Shown here: piece after piece, positions 8,022 through 14,866 of the stretch | Layout of the letters: each line of letters opens with the position of its first letter | How positions within the stretch are numbered: position 1 is the stretch's first letter | From: an uncultured Prevotellaceae bacterium | GTDB taxonomy: Bacteria > Bacteroidota > Bacteroidia > Bacteroidales > Bacteroidaceae | Reading direction: 5' to 3' | NCBI GenBank assembly: GCA_937893145.1 | Contig: CALBJW010000007.1 | Location: 1 to 25,354, forward strand | DNA length: 25,354 bases | Notes under the pieces: generated by a model | Databases searched by the model: none | What the model saw: the letters and a program-made list of their open reading frames with translations, nothing else | What the model was told of the DNA's origin: nothing | Program-made: the position numbers and the translations under genes

Positions 8022-9197
8022 CTACTGAGCATTTTTCACCACATTGTAGCCTACACCTCGGTGAAGCAACTTTCTTTCAAAACCAAGCTTGTTGAGCTCC
8101 TTGCCTACACGCACGGAGAATGAGATATTCCTCTTTACTGTAGGAAACTGCGTGGTAAGTTCCTCGATAATCTGCTTCGTTAGCATTGGAGTCACCTTTT
8201 CACCTACTTCTGGCACACGGAAACATGTGGTGAGCATGGTCGCAAGATCCACTTCGTGCTGGAACGGTGCATTTGCTGTCTGAATAGCATTGGTCTCTTC
8301 ATTGGTAAACCAATAACGCATTTCCTTTTCCTTTACTTCGTAGATGAGCTGGGCGTAAAACTGCTCGTAGTCAATATCTGTCTCATTATCAATGAGCAAA
8401 CCATCAGGAATACGAACACAGATGTAGCGACGACTACCAGTAGGGTCGGAGAGAGGGTGAAGATTGTTGGTTGTAGCCACAAACGATGCATAGCGGTCAC
8501 GGTCATCCTGACTACGCCCATAGATAGGTCGTCCGTTCACCTTCACCTTCGATACGGTGTGCTTCATCTCTGCCTGCTGCGAAGGCTTGATCTGGTCGAG
8601 TTCATCGAGATTGACAAGGAGATTATTCGAAAGAGCCATGTCCTTATCAAACTTATTTCCCAGATTGATGTGGTCGAGGAAATACTGTCTGAGCAGAGGA
8701 GGAAGTATCCTGCGCCAGAAGGTACTCTTGCCACATCCCTGACTGCCGATGAGAGTAGGAACACACTCATTGCCATGAAGGGTGTCCATGCCGAGCCAAT
8801 GAGCTACAGCACTACGCATCCAGATGCTGAGCCAGTAAATCTGTTCGGCAGTGATGCCAGGGATGCGCCCCAAGAGTTCCGTCACACGATTCTGTCCGTC
8901 CCACTCTGGAAGAGCGAAAAGGTAATCGCGAATAGGATTATACATGCAGATGTCCTCCGAGTTGATATACTCCATGACATTCTGCTTCACATTTGTTGCC
9001 TCCTCAAGTTCAATCTTGATCCGGCGGATGATGGAGTTGGTCATCTTCTCAGTAAGTGGACGGAAAGAAGTTTCCTCCTCCTTGCGCTCGCGTACCTCTA
9101 TCTTATTATTGAGGACATTGTAGCGCATCTCGAAATTTTCGGTGAGGTACTGTTCGATGAGGAGCACCACCTCTGATTGTGTAATCTTTTCGTGCAT
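8022..9197 (-). CDS. VapE/D5-type helicase-like P-loop ATPase
   Basis: The 391-residue protein has an N-terminal helical part (1 to ~110) with the YNPIRDYL/WDG pattern common before the ATPase in virulence-associated E proteins. A superfamily 3-like ATPase domain follows: Walker A GSQGCGKST near residue 150, Walker B LLVNLDEL, sensor-type ATTNN and arginine finger GSRRY. The family (Pfam VirE, PF05272) is found in phages, satellites and integrated elements and is thought to act as a replication helicase. No primase, integrase or capsid gene is nearby. Its own -7 box lies ~100 bp upstream, and the gene with its control region is bounded by long inverted repeats, which suggests a small mobile or formerly mobile unit. 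Confidence 0.85.
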   Translation of the reverse strand: MHEKITQSEVVLLIEQYLTENFEMRYNVLNNKIEVRERKEEETSFRPLTEKMTNSIIRRIKIELEEATNVKQNVMEYINSEDICMYNPIRDYLFALPEWDGQNRVTELLGRIPGITAEQIYWLSIWMRSAVAHWLGMDTLHGNECVPTLIGSQGCGKSTFWRRILPPLLRQYFLDHINLGNKFDKDMALSNNLLVNLDELDQIKPSQQAEMKHTVSKVKVNGRPIYGRSQDDRDRYASFVATTNNLHPLSDPTGSRRYICVRIPDGLLIDNETDIDYEQFYAQLIYEVKEKEMRYWFTNEETNAIQTANAPFQHEVDLATMLTTCFRVPEVGEKVTPMLTKQIIEELTTQFPTVKRNISFSVRVGKELNKLGFERKLLHRGVGYNVVKNAQ

Positions 9198-9250
9198 AAT
9201 TTGTAAGTTTTAAAGTTTTTTCGTTTTAAAGAGTTTTCTGCCTGTCTTGT

Positions 9251-9281
9251 CTCCTCCCCTTTGGGGGAGGACGGGAGGGGG
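9251..9281. repeat. GC-rich REP-like element in the vapE leader
   Basis: CTCCTCCCC-TTTG-GGGGAGG forms a hairpin and is followed by aCGGGaGGGGG. It lies between the vapE -7 box and the vapE start, so it would be in the leader mRNA. A near copy is in the peptidase gene at 5986-6012. Confidence 0.6.
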
Positions 9282-9297
9282 CTTCTCTTTTCGACTG

Positions 9298-9305
9298 CAA
9301 AATTA
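9298..9305 (-). promoter_or_regulatory. Bacteroidales -7 box for vapE
   Basis: On the minus strand this is TAATTTTG, fitting TAnnTTTG, about 100 bp upstream of the vapE ATG. A perfect palindrome occupies the position of the -33 element. Confidence 0.55.
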
Positions 9306-9324
9306 AGAAGAAGATTTCACGCCT

Positions 9325-9339
9325 CAGGGAATTTCCCTG
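9325..9339. promoter_or_regulatory. Perfect palindrome CAGGGAATTTCCCTG, candidate vapE operator
   Basis: Two 7-bp arms around one central base are perfectly complementary. The site starts 20 bp upstream of the vapE -7 box, overlapping the expected -33 position, where a bound repressor would block transcription. The protein that binds it is unknown. Confidence 0.45.
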
Positions 9340-9365
9340 CTACCGGATTTCCCCATTTCCCACTT

Positions 9366-9406
9366 CGGGGAAAAGGAGTAAGTCAACGGGGAAATCTTCG
9401 GGGAAA
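9366..9406 (+). repeat. Three direct CGGGGAAA repeats (iteron-like)
   Basis: Copies are at 9366-9373, 9387-9394 and 9399-9406. Related inverted copies (TTTCCCC, TTTCCC) lie just left at about 9348-9360. Direct repeats next to a helicase-like gene recall iterons or an autoregulatory operator, but no replication function is shown by the sequence. Confidence 0.45.
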
Positions 9407-9470
9407 TTTAATGCACAAACAGAGATTCACGTAAATACAAGCAAGGTCTTTTTTCTGCGAGAAGTACTGA

Positions 9471-9546
9471 AAACGCATGAAGGTCGCCTTAAGGTGGCAT
9501 GAAGGTTGCCATAAGGTTCCAAGCACCTTAATGCGCCCTAACTATC
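9471..9546 (+). repeat. Right long inverted repeat of the vapE unit (AAGGTnGCC modules)
   Basis: On the plus strand it runs ACGCATGAAGGTCGCC, TTAAGGTGGC, ATGAAGGTTGCC, ATAAGGTTCC, then CACCTTAATGCGCC and CTAACTATC. Module order and both ends match 7941-8019 in opposite orientation. Internally it is a tandem of alternating 12- and 10-bp modules. Confidence 0.75.
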
Positions 9547-9669
9547 ACTGTTGCAAACATTTAACCCTAAGATGCATTAAGATATGCCATATTTTTATAA
9601 AAATAAGAAATTCTGGTGCAAATTGCATCGACAAGCCCACCTACCTTATGCAGCAATATACAGATAAAA

Positions 9670-9730
9670 GTCCGACCCGTCGGACAAGGCGAAACGTATG
9701 GACTTCAAGCCAAGTCCGACCCGTCGGACT
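9670..9730. repeat. Two copies of palindrome GTCCGACCCGTCGGAC
   Basis: Copies are at 9670-9685 and 9714-9729, the second extended to AGTCCGACCCGTCGGACT. Each has 7-bp complementary arms around CC. The copies are 44 bp apart in the same orientation, like a REP doublet or a tandem operator. Confidence 0.6.
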
Positions 9731-9741
9731 CAGCAAAAGTA

Positions 9742-9753
9742 TTAGACGTCTAA
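9742..9753. promoter_or_regulatory. Perfect palindrome TTAGACGTCTAA
   Basis: This 12-bp perfect palindrome lies 21 bp upstream of the TTTG at 9775-9778, the probable -33 element of the following gene. It is a candidate operator or activator site; the binding factor is unknown. Confidence 0.4.
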
Positions 9754-9774
9754 GTGACTATTTACCCTAAAACT

Positions 9775-9806
9775 TTTGGAAATATTATAGAAATATCGTA
9801 ACTTTG
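9775..9806 (+). promoter_or_regulatory. Promoter of the 460-residue protein (-33 TTTG, -7 TAACTTTG)
   Basis: TTTG at 9775-9778 and TAACTTTG at 9799-9806 are separated by 20 bp, the arrangement known for Bacteroides primary sigma promoters. The ATG follows 25 bp downstream. Confidence 0.65.
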
Positions 9807-9831
9807 CAAGAGTTAACAACACTATTGTATT

Positions 9832-11214
9832 ATGGGAGAAATAAACGTTGAGACACAACAGCAATTCCGATATGAAGTATTTGACCGTCAACTGCTCACT
9901 ATGCAGAAGATGTGCGAAGTGCTGTATGACGGTTGGGAGGATTATGGCACACAGGAGATGACATTCGACATACGTTCGCTGTGTGCCAAAGTGGTGCGTT
10001 TGTGTCGTCTGTGCGATGATGACTATGCCGTGCAGCAGAACGACCTTTTGCACCAACGTATCGGTGACAACGAACGATATCTGCAGATGGTGCGAATGCT
10101 TTTGCAGCAAAAGTTGACTCCTATCCTACTAGATGTCATCTATAAGCATGAGCATGGACAAGAAATCAAAGGGCAGAAGATGCAACCTCTGCCCACTGCT
10201 GTCACTCCTATGATGGAGAGCATACGTGTGTTTTTCGAAGGAAGCGAGAATGGGATTGCGTTACTCACGGAACTGGTTACAAGCACGAAATTGCTCGATA
10301 AGGAAATAGAGAAGAAAGGCGGACTGACAAAGTTTCCTGGTGTGAAACCCTACGAGCGTCTGTGGAATCTGCTGCAACTATATACGATGATGTGCTATCT
10401 GATAGTGCATTTCGAACGAGTATGTGCATTAACTGCCGAACAAGGTAACGAAGATGCGCAAGAGATGTTGGAGCGTTCGGTAAAGCAATACCTTGACAGC
10501 ACAGAGGGGCGCGAGGCAGTCGAACATTATTTTGACACACTGAAGTATGATAACAACAACGAGCCTCTAAGTGCAGAACAGTTGCGTCAGGCACGTAAGG
10601 AGCTGGACAAATATGTGCCAATCAGTTTTCACCACACATACATCAACTGCATCAATGATCGCAAGGCGTTGGCTGAAGGCATCCGCACACAGGAACTCTC
10701 TGCCGATGACTTCTGCACTGTGCTTCATGTACTCGCATGTTCCGACCGTCTCAGTTACATGATTCATCGACTTGAGGAACCGGAGTCCGAGAAGCAGCAC
10801 ATATATAATGAGGTGTTCGTACTTGAGAAAGAAGGCAAACCGATAGACCTTCGTGCCTTGCGCACCCGTATGCTACCTATGGTGGATATGGTGGACAAGA
10901 AGAACCACTGGTTCTGTGTATGGTGCGTAGTGCGCCATCACGGTCTGCTCAATTCCAACATTCCCAACTTCGAAGCCTTTGCCCGACAGATGATGCACAA
11001 AGACTGGTTTGGTGGCTATCACGACGGTCTGCACATCGAAGGCGACAACCTACGCGAATACAGCGGTTACTTCACCATGTCCGACTACACGCTGTGGGAC
11101 GAGAAGAGCTACCATCTCTATTGTGCCAAGCAAAGCAAAAACAAATGGGGCAAATCCCTGTGCATGAAGTTCCAACGCCTTTGTTATGAAATGGATGAGG
11201 CATTTACCCATTAA
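9832..11214 (+). CDS. Uncharacterised 460-residue cytosolic protein
   Basis: I do not recognise this family. The 460 residues have no signal peptide or clear membrane span and read as mostly alpha-helical, with acidic, glutamine-rich helices. Tryptophan, histidine and cysteine are frequent near the end (KKNHWFCVWCVVRHHGLL). The C-terminus has WFGGYHDGLHIEGDNLREY and the terminal block DYTLWDEKSYHLYCAK. The start is fixed by a good Bacteroidales promoter 25 bp upstream. It is single-gene, between the vapE unit and the restriction island. A short stretch similar to its WDEKxYxLYxxK block recurs at 19688-19715 on the other side of the island. Its function is unknown. Confidence 0.8.
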   Translation: MGEINVETQQQFRYEVFDRQLLTMQKMCEVLYDGWEDYGTQEMTFDIRSLCAKVVRLCRLCDDDYAVQQNDLLHQRIGDNERYLQMVRMLLQQKLTPILLDVIYKHEHGQEIKGQKMQPLPTAVTPMMESIRVFFEGSENGIALLTELVTSTKLLDKEIEKKGGLTKFPGVKPYERLWNLLQLYTMMCYLIVHFERVCALTAEQGNEDAQEMLERSVKQYLDSTEGREAVEHYFDTLKYDNNNEPLSAEQLRQARKELDKYVPISFHHTYINCINDRKALAEGIRTQELSADDFCTVLHVLACSDRLSYMIHRLEEPESEKQHIYNEVFVLEKEGKPIDLRALRTRMLPMVDMVDKKNHWFCVWCVVRHHGLLNSNIPNFEAFARQMMHKDWFGGYHDGLHIEGDNLREYSGYFTMSDYTLWDEKSYHLYCAKQSKNKWGKSLCMKFQRLCYEMDEAFTH

Positions 11215-11310
11215 GCGCAAAGGTAACTAAATGCACATAAAAATACACTATAAGCATCAGATTTTTTCATTTTTCTCCTATATTTATAATCAAGGTATTG
11301 ATTTATTTAG

Positions 11311-11318
11311 TATCTTTG
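11311..11318 (+). promoter_or_regulatory. Bacteroidales -7 box for the structured RNA
   Basis: TATCTTTG is a perfect TAnnTTTG match. A start about 7 bp downstream would place the 5' end near 11325, just before the first RNA stem. Confidence 0.65.
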
Positions 11319-11324
11319 CCACAT

Positions 11325-11630
11325 CTTCGTCCACGCTTTATGCGGAGGGCGGTATGACATATTGATAATAAAGGCGTTTACGACGCTTTGTTTTTGGCAA
11401 TCTGAAACTACCACTCTCAAATTGTACCCAAGAACATTGCATGAGTAGATGCCACGGGATGATTATATACATTCCAGTAGTGTGCCGAGGGCTAAACATG
11501 CCCTCGCAGCACACTTTATGGGTGTATTATATATATCATCAGCGTGGGCGTTGGACTCTGCTTGTTTGGTACAAAGGCTGTGGTAGGCCTCAGGTTGCGG
11601 ACGAGCAGACGAAGGCTCCCCGCTTTTTTA
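11325..11630 (+). ncRNA. Rod-shaped structured RNA, 6S RNA-like (candidate Bacteroidales-1 motif)
   Basis: The segment folds by eye into one long rod. From outside in: 11342-11350 with 11615-11623 (8 of 9 pairs), 11397-11405 with 11590-11598, 11409-11414 with 11580-11585, 11422-11428 with 11568-11574, GCA/GAGT with ACTC/TGC (11439-11446 with 11555-11561), 11452-11456 with 11543-11547, 11458-11463 with 11535-11540, and the apical stem 11480-11492 with 11500-11514 capped by TAAACAT. A side hairpin occupies about 11371-11391. A TATCTTTG box precedes it, and the closing stem runs into TTTTTT (11624-11629), a built-in terminator. 6S RNA, which binds RNA polymerase, is such a rod with internal bubbles, and the Bacteroidales-1 motif was proposed to be the 6S of this order. 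That identity is inference; the fold is much better supported. hsdM begins 66 bp downstream. Confidence 0.65.
11615..11629 (+). terminator. 3' closing arm and U-run of the structured RNA
   Basis: GCTCCCCGC (11615-11623) pairs with GCGGAGGGC at the RNA's 5' end and is followed by six T. This favours a discrete transcript rather than a long hsdM leader, although read-through into hsdM is possible. Confidence 0.55.
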
Positions 11631-11695
11631 TTTATATGCCTCTAACCTAAGATACTTAATCTAATATCCAAGTGGGAGCATTGGAGGTAACTCTT

Positions 11696-13255
11696 ATGAG
11701 CAAAGAACAAGAGCGTGCAGAATTGCACCGTACCATTTGGGCTATAGCTAACGACTTGCGTGGTAGTGTTGATGGATGGGACTTTAAGAATTATATACTT
11801 GGTTTTCTATTCTATCGTTTTATAAGTGAAGACCTTACAGCGCATCTCAACGCCACAGAAGAAGAGGCTGGTAATGAAGGGTTCAATTATGCTACCGATG
11901 TAACCGATGAAGATATTGACGAGGATATTCGCAAACAAACCATTGAAGAGAAAGGTTATTTCATTTATCCTTCCGAGTTGTTCCAGAATGTTGCCACTAA
12001 TGTAGAGGGAAACGAAGACTTGAATATTACTCTTGCCAAAATATTTAAGAATATCGAAGGTTCTGCCATAGGTACAGAAAGCGAGCAGGATATGAAGGGA
12101 CTCTTCAGCGATATTGATGTGAACAGTCCTAAACTTGGTGCTACTACAGCCAAGCGCAATGAGTTGCTTGGTAAGATTATGCTGAACATCGGTCAGATGA
12201 ATCTTGGTGGTGACCTTCGTGATGCTCAGATAGATGCTTTTGGTGATGCATACGAATTTCTTATGACAATGTATGCATCAAATGCTGGTAAGAGTGGTGG
12301 CGAGTTCTTCACTCCTCAGGAGGTGGCAGAGTTACTTGCACGGATAGCATGTGATGGCAAGAATCGAATCACTAAAGTCTATGACCCTGCATGCGGTTCG
12401 GGTTCGTTGTTGCTGAAGTTTGCAAAGGTGCTTGGTCAGGATAAGGCTAAGCAGGTGTCTTTTTATGGTCAGGAGTTGAACATCACGACATACAACCTTT
12501 GTCGTATCAATATGTTCTTGCACCATGTGCCATTCAATCAGTTTGACATTCAGTTGGGTGACACTCTTATTGAACCAAAACACCTCGGTGAGATTCCTTT
12601 TGATGCTATTGTCTCTAATCCTCCATATTCTACACGCTGGGCAGGAGACGACAATCCTCTTCTTATCAACGACGACCGCTACTCGCCTGCAGGTGTGCTT
12701 GCTCCGAAGACTAAGGCAGACCTTGCTTTCACCATGCATATACTTTACAATCTTTCCACATCGGGAACAGCTGCTATTGTAGAGTTCCCTGGTGTGTTGT
12801 ATCGTGGAGGTGCAGAGCAGAAGATTCGTCAGTATCTTATTGAGAACAACTATGTAGATACAGTCATTCAGTTGCCAAGCAACTTGTTCTTTGGTGTAGG
12901 TATTGCAACTTGTATCATCGTTTTGAAGAAGAGTAAGGCTGATAATAGCGTGCTTTTCATAGATGCGAGTGAGGAGTGCGTGAAGAATGGAAACAAGAAC
13001 AAACTTACGGATGCTAATCTTGACTGCATATATGGCGAATACCATAATCGTGAGGATGTGGAGTACAAGGCAAAGCTCGTTAGCAATAAAGATATTCTTG
13101 AGAACGACTGCAATCTTTCCGTTTCTTCGTATGTGGAGCAGGAGGACAAGCGTGAGAAGATAGATATTGAAGCATTGAATGCAGAACTTCGTGAAATTGT
13201 AAGCGAGGGCAATGCTTTGCGACAAAGAGTAGATGAAATCATTGCTAATCTATAA
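11696..13255 (+). CDS. hsdM: Type I restriction-modification system, DNA methyltransferase subunit
   Basis: HsdM transfers a methyl group from S-adenosylmethionine to adenine N6 in the site chosen by HsdS, and is also part of the restriction complex. The 519 residues hold the N-terminal helical HsdM domain (RTIWAIANDLRG to ~140) and the N6-methyltransferase domain, with SAM motif DPACGSGS at residues 230-237 and catalytic NPPY at 308-311. I chose the ATG at 11696 rather than a GTG at 11672, because MSKEQERAELHRTIW matches the usual family start and GGAGG at 11683-11687 is at proper distance; a Shine-Dalgarno is unusual here. hsdS follows after 12 bp, so they form an operon. Confidence 0.95.
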   Translation: MSKEQERAELHRTIWAIANDLRGSVDGWDFKNYILGFLFYRFISEDLTAHLNATEEEAGNEGFNYATDVTDEDIDEDIRKQTIEEKGYFIYPSELFQNVATNVEGNEDLNITLAKIFKNIEGSAIGTESEQDMKGLFSDIDVNSPKLGATTAKRNELLGKIMLNIGQMNLGGDLRDAQIDAFGDAYEFLMTMYASNAGKSGGEFFTPQEVAELLARIACDGKNRITKVYDPACGSGSLLLKFAKVLGQDKAKQVSFYGQELNITTYNLCRINMFLHHVPFNQFDIQLGDTLIEPKHLGEIPFDAIVSNPPYSTRWAGDDNPLLINDDRYSPAGVLAPKTKADLAFTMHILYNLSTSGTAAIVEFPGVLYRGGAEQKIRQYLIENNYVDTVIQLPSNLFFGVGIATCIIVLKKSKADNSVLFIDASEECVKNGNKNKLTDANLDCIYGEYHNREDVEYKAKLVSNKDILENDCNLSVSSYVEQEDKREKIDIEALNAELREIVSEGNALRQRVDEIIANL

Positions 13256-13267
13256 ATATGATAAGGT

Positions 13268-14431
13268 ATGGAAAAGATTAGTGAAATGATAAAGAGGATG
13301 TGTCCGGAAGGTGTAAAGAAAGTGAAATTGAAAGATGTGGGGTATACTTACACTGGATTATCAGGAAAAAACAAAGATGACTTTAAGGATGGAAATGCCT
13401 TATATGTAACATATTCCAACATCTTTAATAACCCATCATTGAATCTCCAAATCGAAGATAAAGTCCAAATTAATGATGGAGAAAAACAAAATGAGGTTTT
13501 ACATGGTGACATTCTCTTTACGGGTTCTTCTGAAACTCCAGAAGAAGCAGGTATGTCTTCGGTTGTATTGGAACAACCAAAAGGTAGATTGTATCTCAAT
13601 AGTTTCTGTTTCGGATTCCGACTAAATAATATGTCAGAAACATATCCCCATTACATGAGATACATATTAAGAGATAATAAAGTAAGAAAGTTTATTTCAA
13701 AAACCGCATTTGGTGTTACAAGATTCAATATCAACAAAGAAAGAATGCTTGAAGTGGAAATACCCTTACCTCCTCTTCCTATCCAACAAGAGATAGTTCG
13801 GGTATTAGATTCCTTCACACAATTGCAATCAAATCTTGAAGCAGAATTGGTTGTAAGGCAAAAGCAGTATGAGTTTTATAGAAATAAACTACTTACATTT
13901 GATAAAGATGATAAAAATGTGGAATGGAAGACATTGAGAGAGGTAACTGTAATCAGTCGTGGAAAAAGAGTTGTAAGAAAGAATCTTTTGGAATTTGGAT
14001 CTATTCCAGTTTTTCAAAATAGTCTTAAGCCTCTCGGTTATTCTAACGAAAGTAATTATCCTGCAAATACTCCATTTGTAATAAGTGCTGGAGCTGCGGG
14101 AGAAGTTGGTTATTGCCACACAGAATATTGGGGAGCGGATGATTGTTTTAGCATATTGAGTAACGATAACCTTTTGGCAAGATTCGTTTTCCATTGGCTT
14201 AAGATTAAAGAACCGTTTTTGCAATCAAGAATAAGAGGCGGAGCAATAAAGCGACTATCAAAGGATGTAGTAGATAAGTTACCAATTCCTATTATTAAAA
14301 TAAATAGCCAACAAGAAATCGTTTCCATCCTCGACACCTTCGAATCCTTGATTACTAACCTCAAAAAAGAAATCGAAGCAAGAAAGAAACAATACGAATA
14401 CTATCGTGAGCAACTGCTTACATTTGAATAA
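13268..14431 (+). CDS. hsdS: Type I restriction-modification system, specificity subunit
   Basis: HsdS recognises the bipartite DNA target. The 387 residues have two target recognition domains (about 15-165 and 215-345), each followed by a conserved helical region. The repeats start at PLPPLPIQQEIVRVLDSF and INSQQEIVSILDTFESL and end in QKQYEFYRNKLLTF and KKQYEYYREQLLTF, the classical half-subunit symmetry. The gene is visibly more AT-rich than hsdM, as expected for specificity genes that exchange recognition domains. I see no second or truncated hsdS nearby, so inversion-based phase variation within this window is unlikely. The frame is complete. Confidence 0.93.
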   Translation: MEKISEMIKRMCPEGVKKVKLKDVGYTYTGLSGKNKDDFKDGNALYVTYSNIFNNPSLNLQIEDKVQINDGEKQNEVLHGDILFTGSSETPEEAGMSSVVLEQPKGRLYLNSFCFGFRLNNMSETYPHYMRYILRDNKVRKFISKTAFGVTRFNINKERMLEVEIPLPPLPIQQEIVRVLDSFTQLQSNLEAELVVRQKQYEFYRNKLLTFDKDDKNVEWKTLREVTVISRGKRVVRKNLLEFGSIPVFQNSLKPLGYSNESNYPANTPFVISAGAAGEVGYCHTEYWGADDCFSILSNDNLLARFVFHWLKIKEPFLQSRIRGGAIKRLSKDVVDKLPIPIIKINSQQEIVSILDTFESLITNLKKEIEARKKQYEYYREQLLTFE

Positions 14432-14497
14432 AAATTAAAACAATCGCTCTTTGACATATTGAAAACAAAAAAGTTAGAAGACTATTTTGTGTTTTCG

Positions 14498-14516
14498 TAA
14501 GTTTGCACTATCTTTG
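14498..14516 (+). promoter_or_regulatory. Two -7 boxes before the yefM-like gene
   Basis: TAAGTTTG (14498-14505) and TATCTTTG (14509-14516) both fit TAnnTTTG; the latter is 17 bp from the ATG. The antitoxin is therefore probably expressed independently of hsdMS. Confidence 0.6.
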
Positions 14517-14533
14517 CAAAAAATATTATCATT

Positions 14534-14788
14534 ATGAGAACGGCTACATATAAAGAATTTAGCTCAAACGTAGGAGCATTCTTCAATACTATTTCGGAAG
14601 ATTTAGATACTGGCATTGTAAATAGAGATGGTGACGAGGGAGTTGTCATGATGTCGATAAGCGAATATAACTCGTTGATGGAAACAATTTATCTGATGTC
14701 ATCCCCACAAACGATGGCTGATATTCGACAAGCAGAAGCTGACATAAAAGCAGGTAAAGGAATAGAAGTCAATCTGGAAGATTTATGA
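14534..14788 (+). CDS. Type II antitoxin, Phd/YefM family, apparently orphan
   Basis: YefM antitoxins repress their own promoter and bind a YoeB mRNA interferase. The 84-residue protein starts MRTATYKEFSSNVGAFFNTI and has VMMSISEYNSLMETIYLM, the usual end of the DNA-binding fold. The acidic, probably flexible tail (IKAGKGIEVNLEDL) would bind the toxin. Its TGA overlaps an ATG (ATGA), typical of coupling to the toxin, but that frame stops after five codons (MKSFQ). Only a toxin-like tail follows. It separates hsdS from hsdR, as if a toxin-antitoxin module had inserted into the restriction operon and then lost its toxin. It may retain a role in repressing other modules. Confidence 0.85.
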   Translation: MRTATYKEFSSNVGAFFNTISEDLDTGIVNRDGDEGVVMMSISEYNSLMETIYLMSSPQTMADIRQAEADIKAGKGIEVNLEDL

Positions 14789-14822
14789 AATCCTTTCAAT
14801 GAAAAATCACTATAAGAAATAA
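14784..14822 (+). pseudogene. Remnant of a YoeB-type toxin C-terminus
   Basis: In the frame one base off the antitoxin, the sequence reads YEILSMKNHYKK and stops at TAA. Type II toxins of the YoeB/Txe group end in a hydrophobic strand followed by Lys-x-His-Tyr, and I recall tails such as ILSMKGHY. The tail fits this and sits directly after the antitoxin, where the toxin belongs, but the ~70 preceding residues are absent. An internal deletion joining the antitoxin stop to the toxin tail would explain it. The segment is only 12 codons, so chance resemblance cannot be excluded. Confidence 0.45.
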
Positions 14823-14828
14823 TTTTAG

Positions 14829-14857
14829 CTTGCAGTATAACAACTGCAAGTTTTTTT
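14829..14857 (+). terminator. Rho-independent terminator after the yefM-like gene
   Basis: CTTGCAGT (14829-14836) and ACTGCAAG (14843-14850) form a perfect 8-bp stem with loop ATAACA, followed by seven T. It should stop transcription before hsdR. Confidence 0.8.
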
Positions 14858-14866
14858 GTTTTCAAT

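Larger units (their letters stand above)
9198..9831. other. Gene-free region (634 bp) rich in repeats and palindromes
   Basis: No convincing gene is present. In order it holds the AT-rich vapE leader, a REP-like GC-rich element, the vapE promoter, a perfect 15-bp palindrome, three CGGGGAAA repeats, the right long inverted repeat, two GTCCGACCCGTCGGAC palindromes, a TTAGACGTCTAA palindrome, and the promoter of the 460-residue protein. Confidence 0.8.

Noticed and set aside
7941..9546. CRISPR array from the AAGGTnGCC repeats
   Set aside because: Units are only 10-12 bp with no unique spacers and no cas genes, and the two arrays are mutually inverted.
9477..9770. 97-codon open frame on the plus strand
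   Set aside because: It runs through the long inverted repeat and the palindromes and has no promoter or family resemblance.
11325..11630. RNase P RNA, tmRNA or SRP RNA as identity of the structured RNA
   Set aside because: None of their conserved cores, such as the RNase P GAGGAAAGTCC element or the SRP GGAAGCAGC-type loop, is present.
11441..11650. 69-codon open frame on the plus strand
   Set aside because: It overlaps the apical half of the structured RNA, whose base pairing explains the sequence better.
13268..14431. Phase-variable hsdS by inversion
   Set aside because: No second hsdS, no inverted copies of recognition domains and no recombinase gene are in the window.
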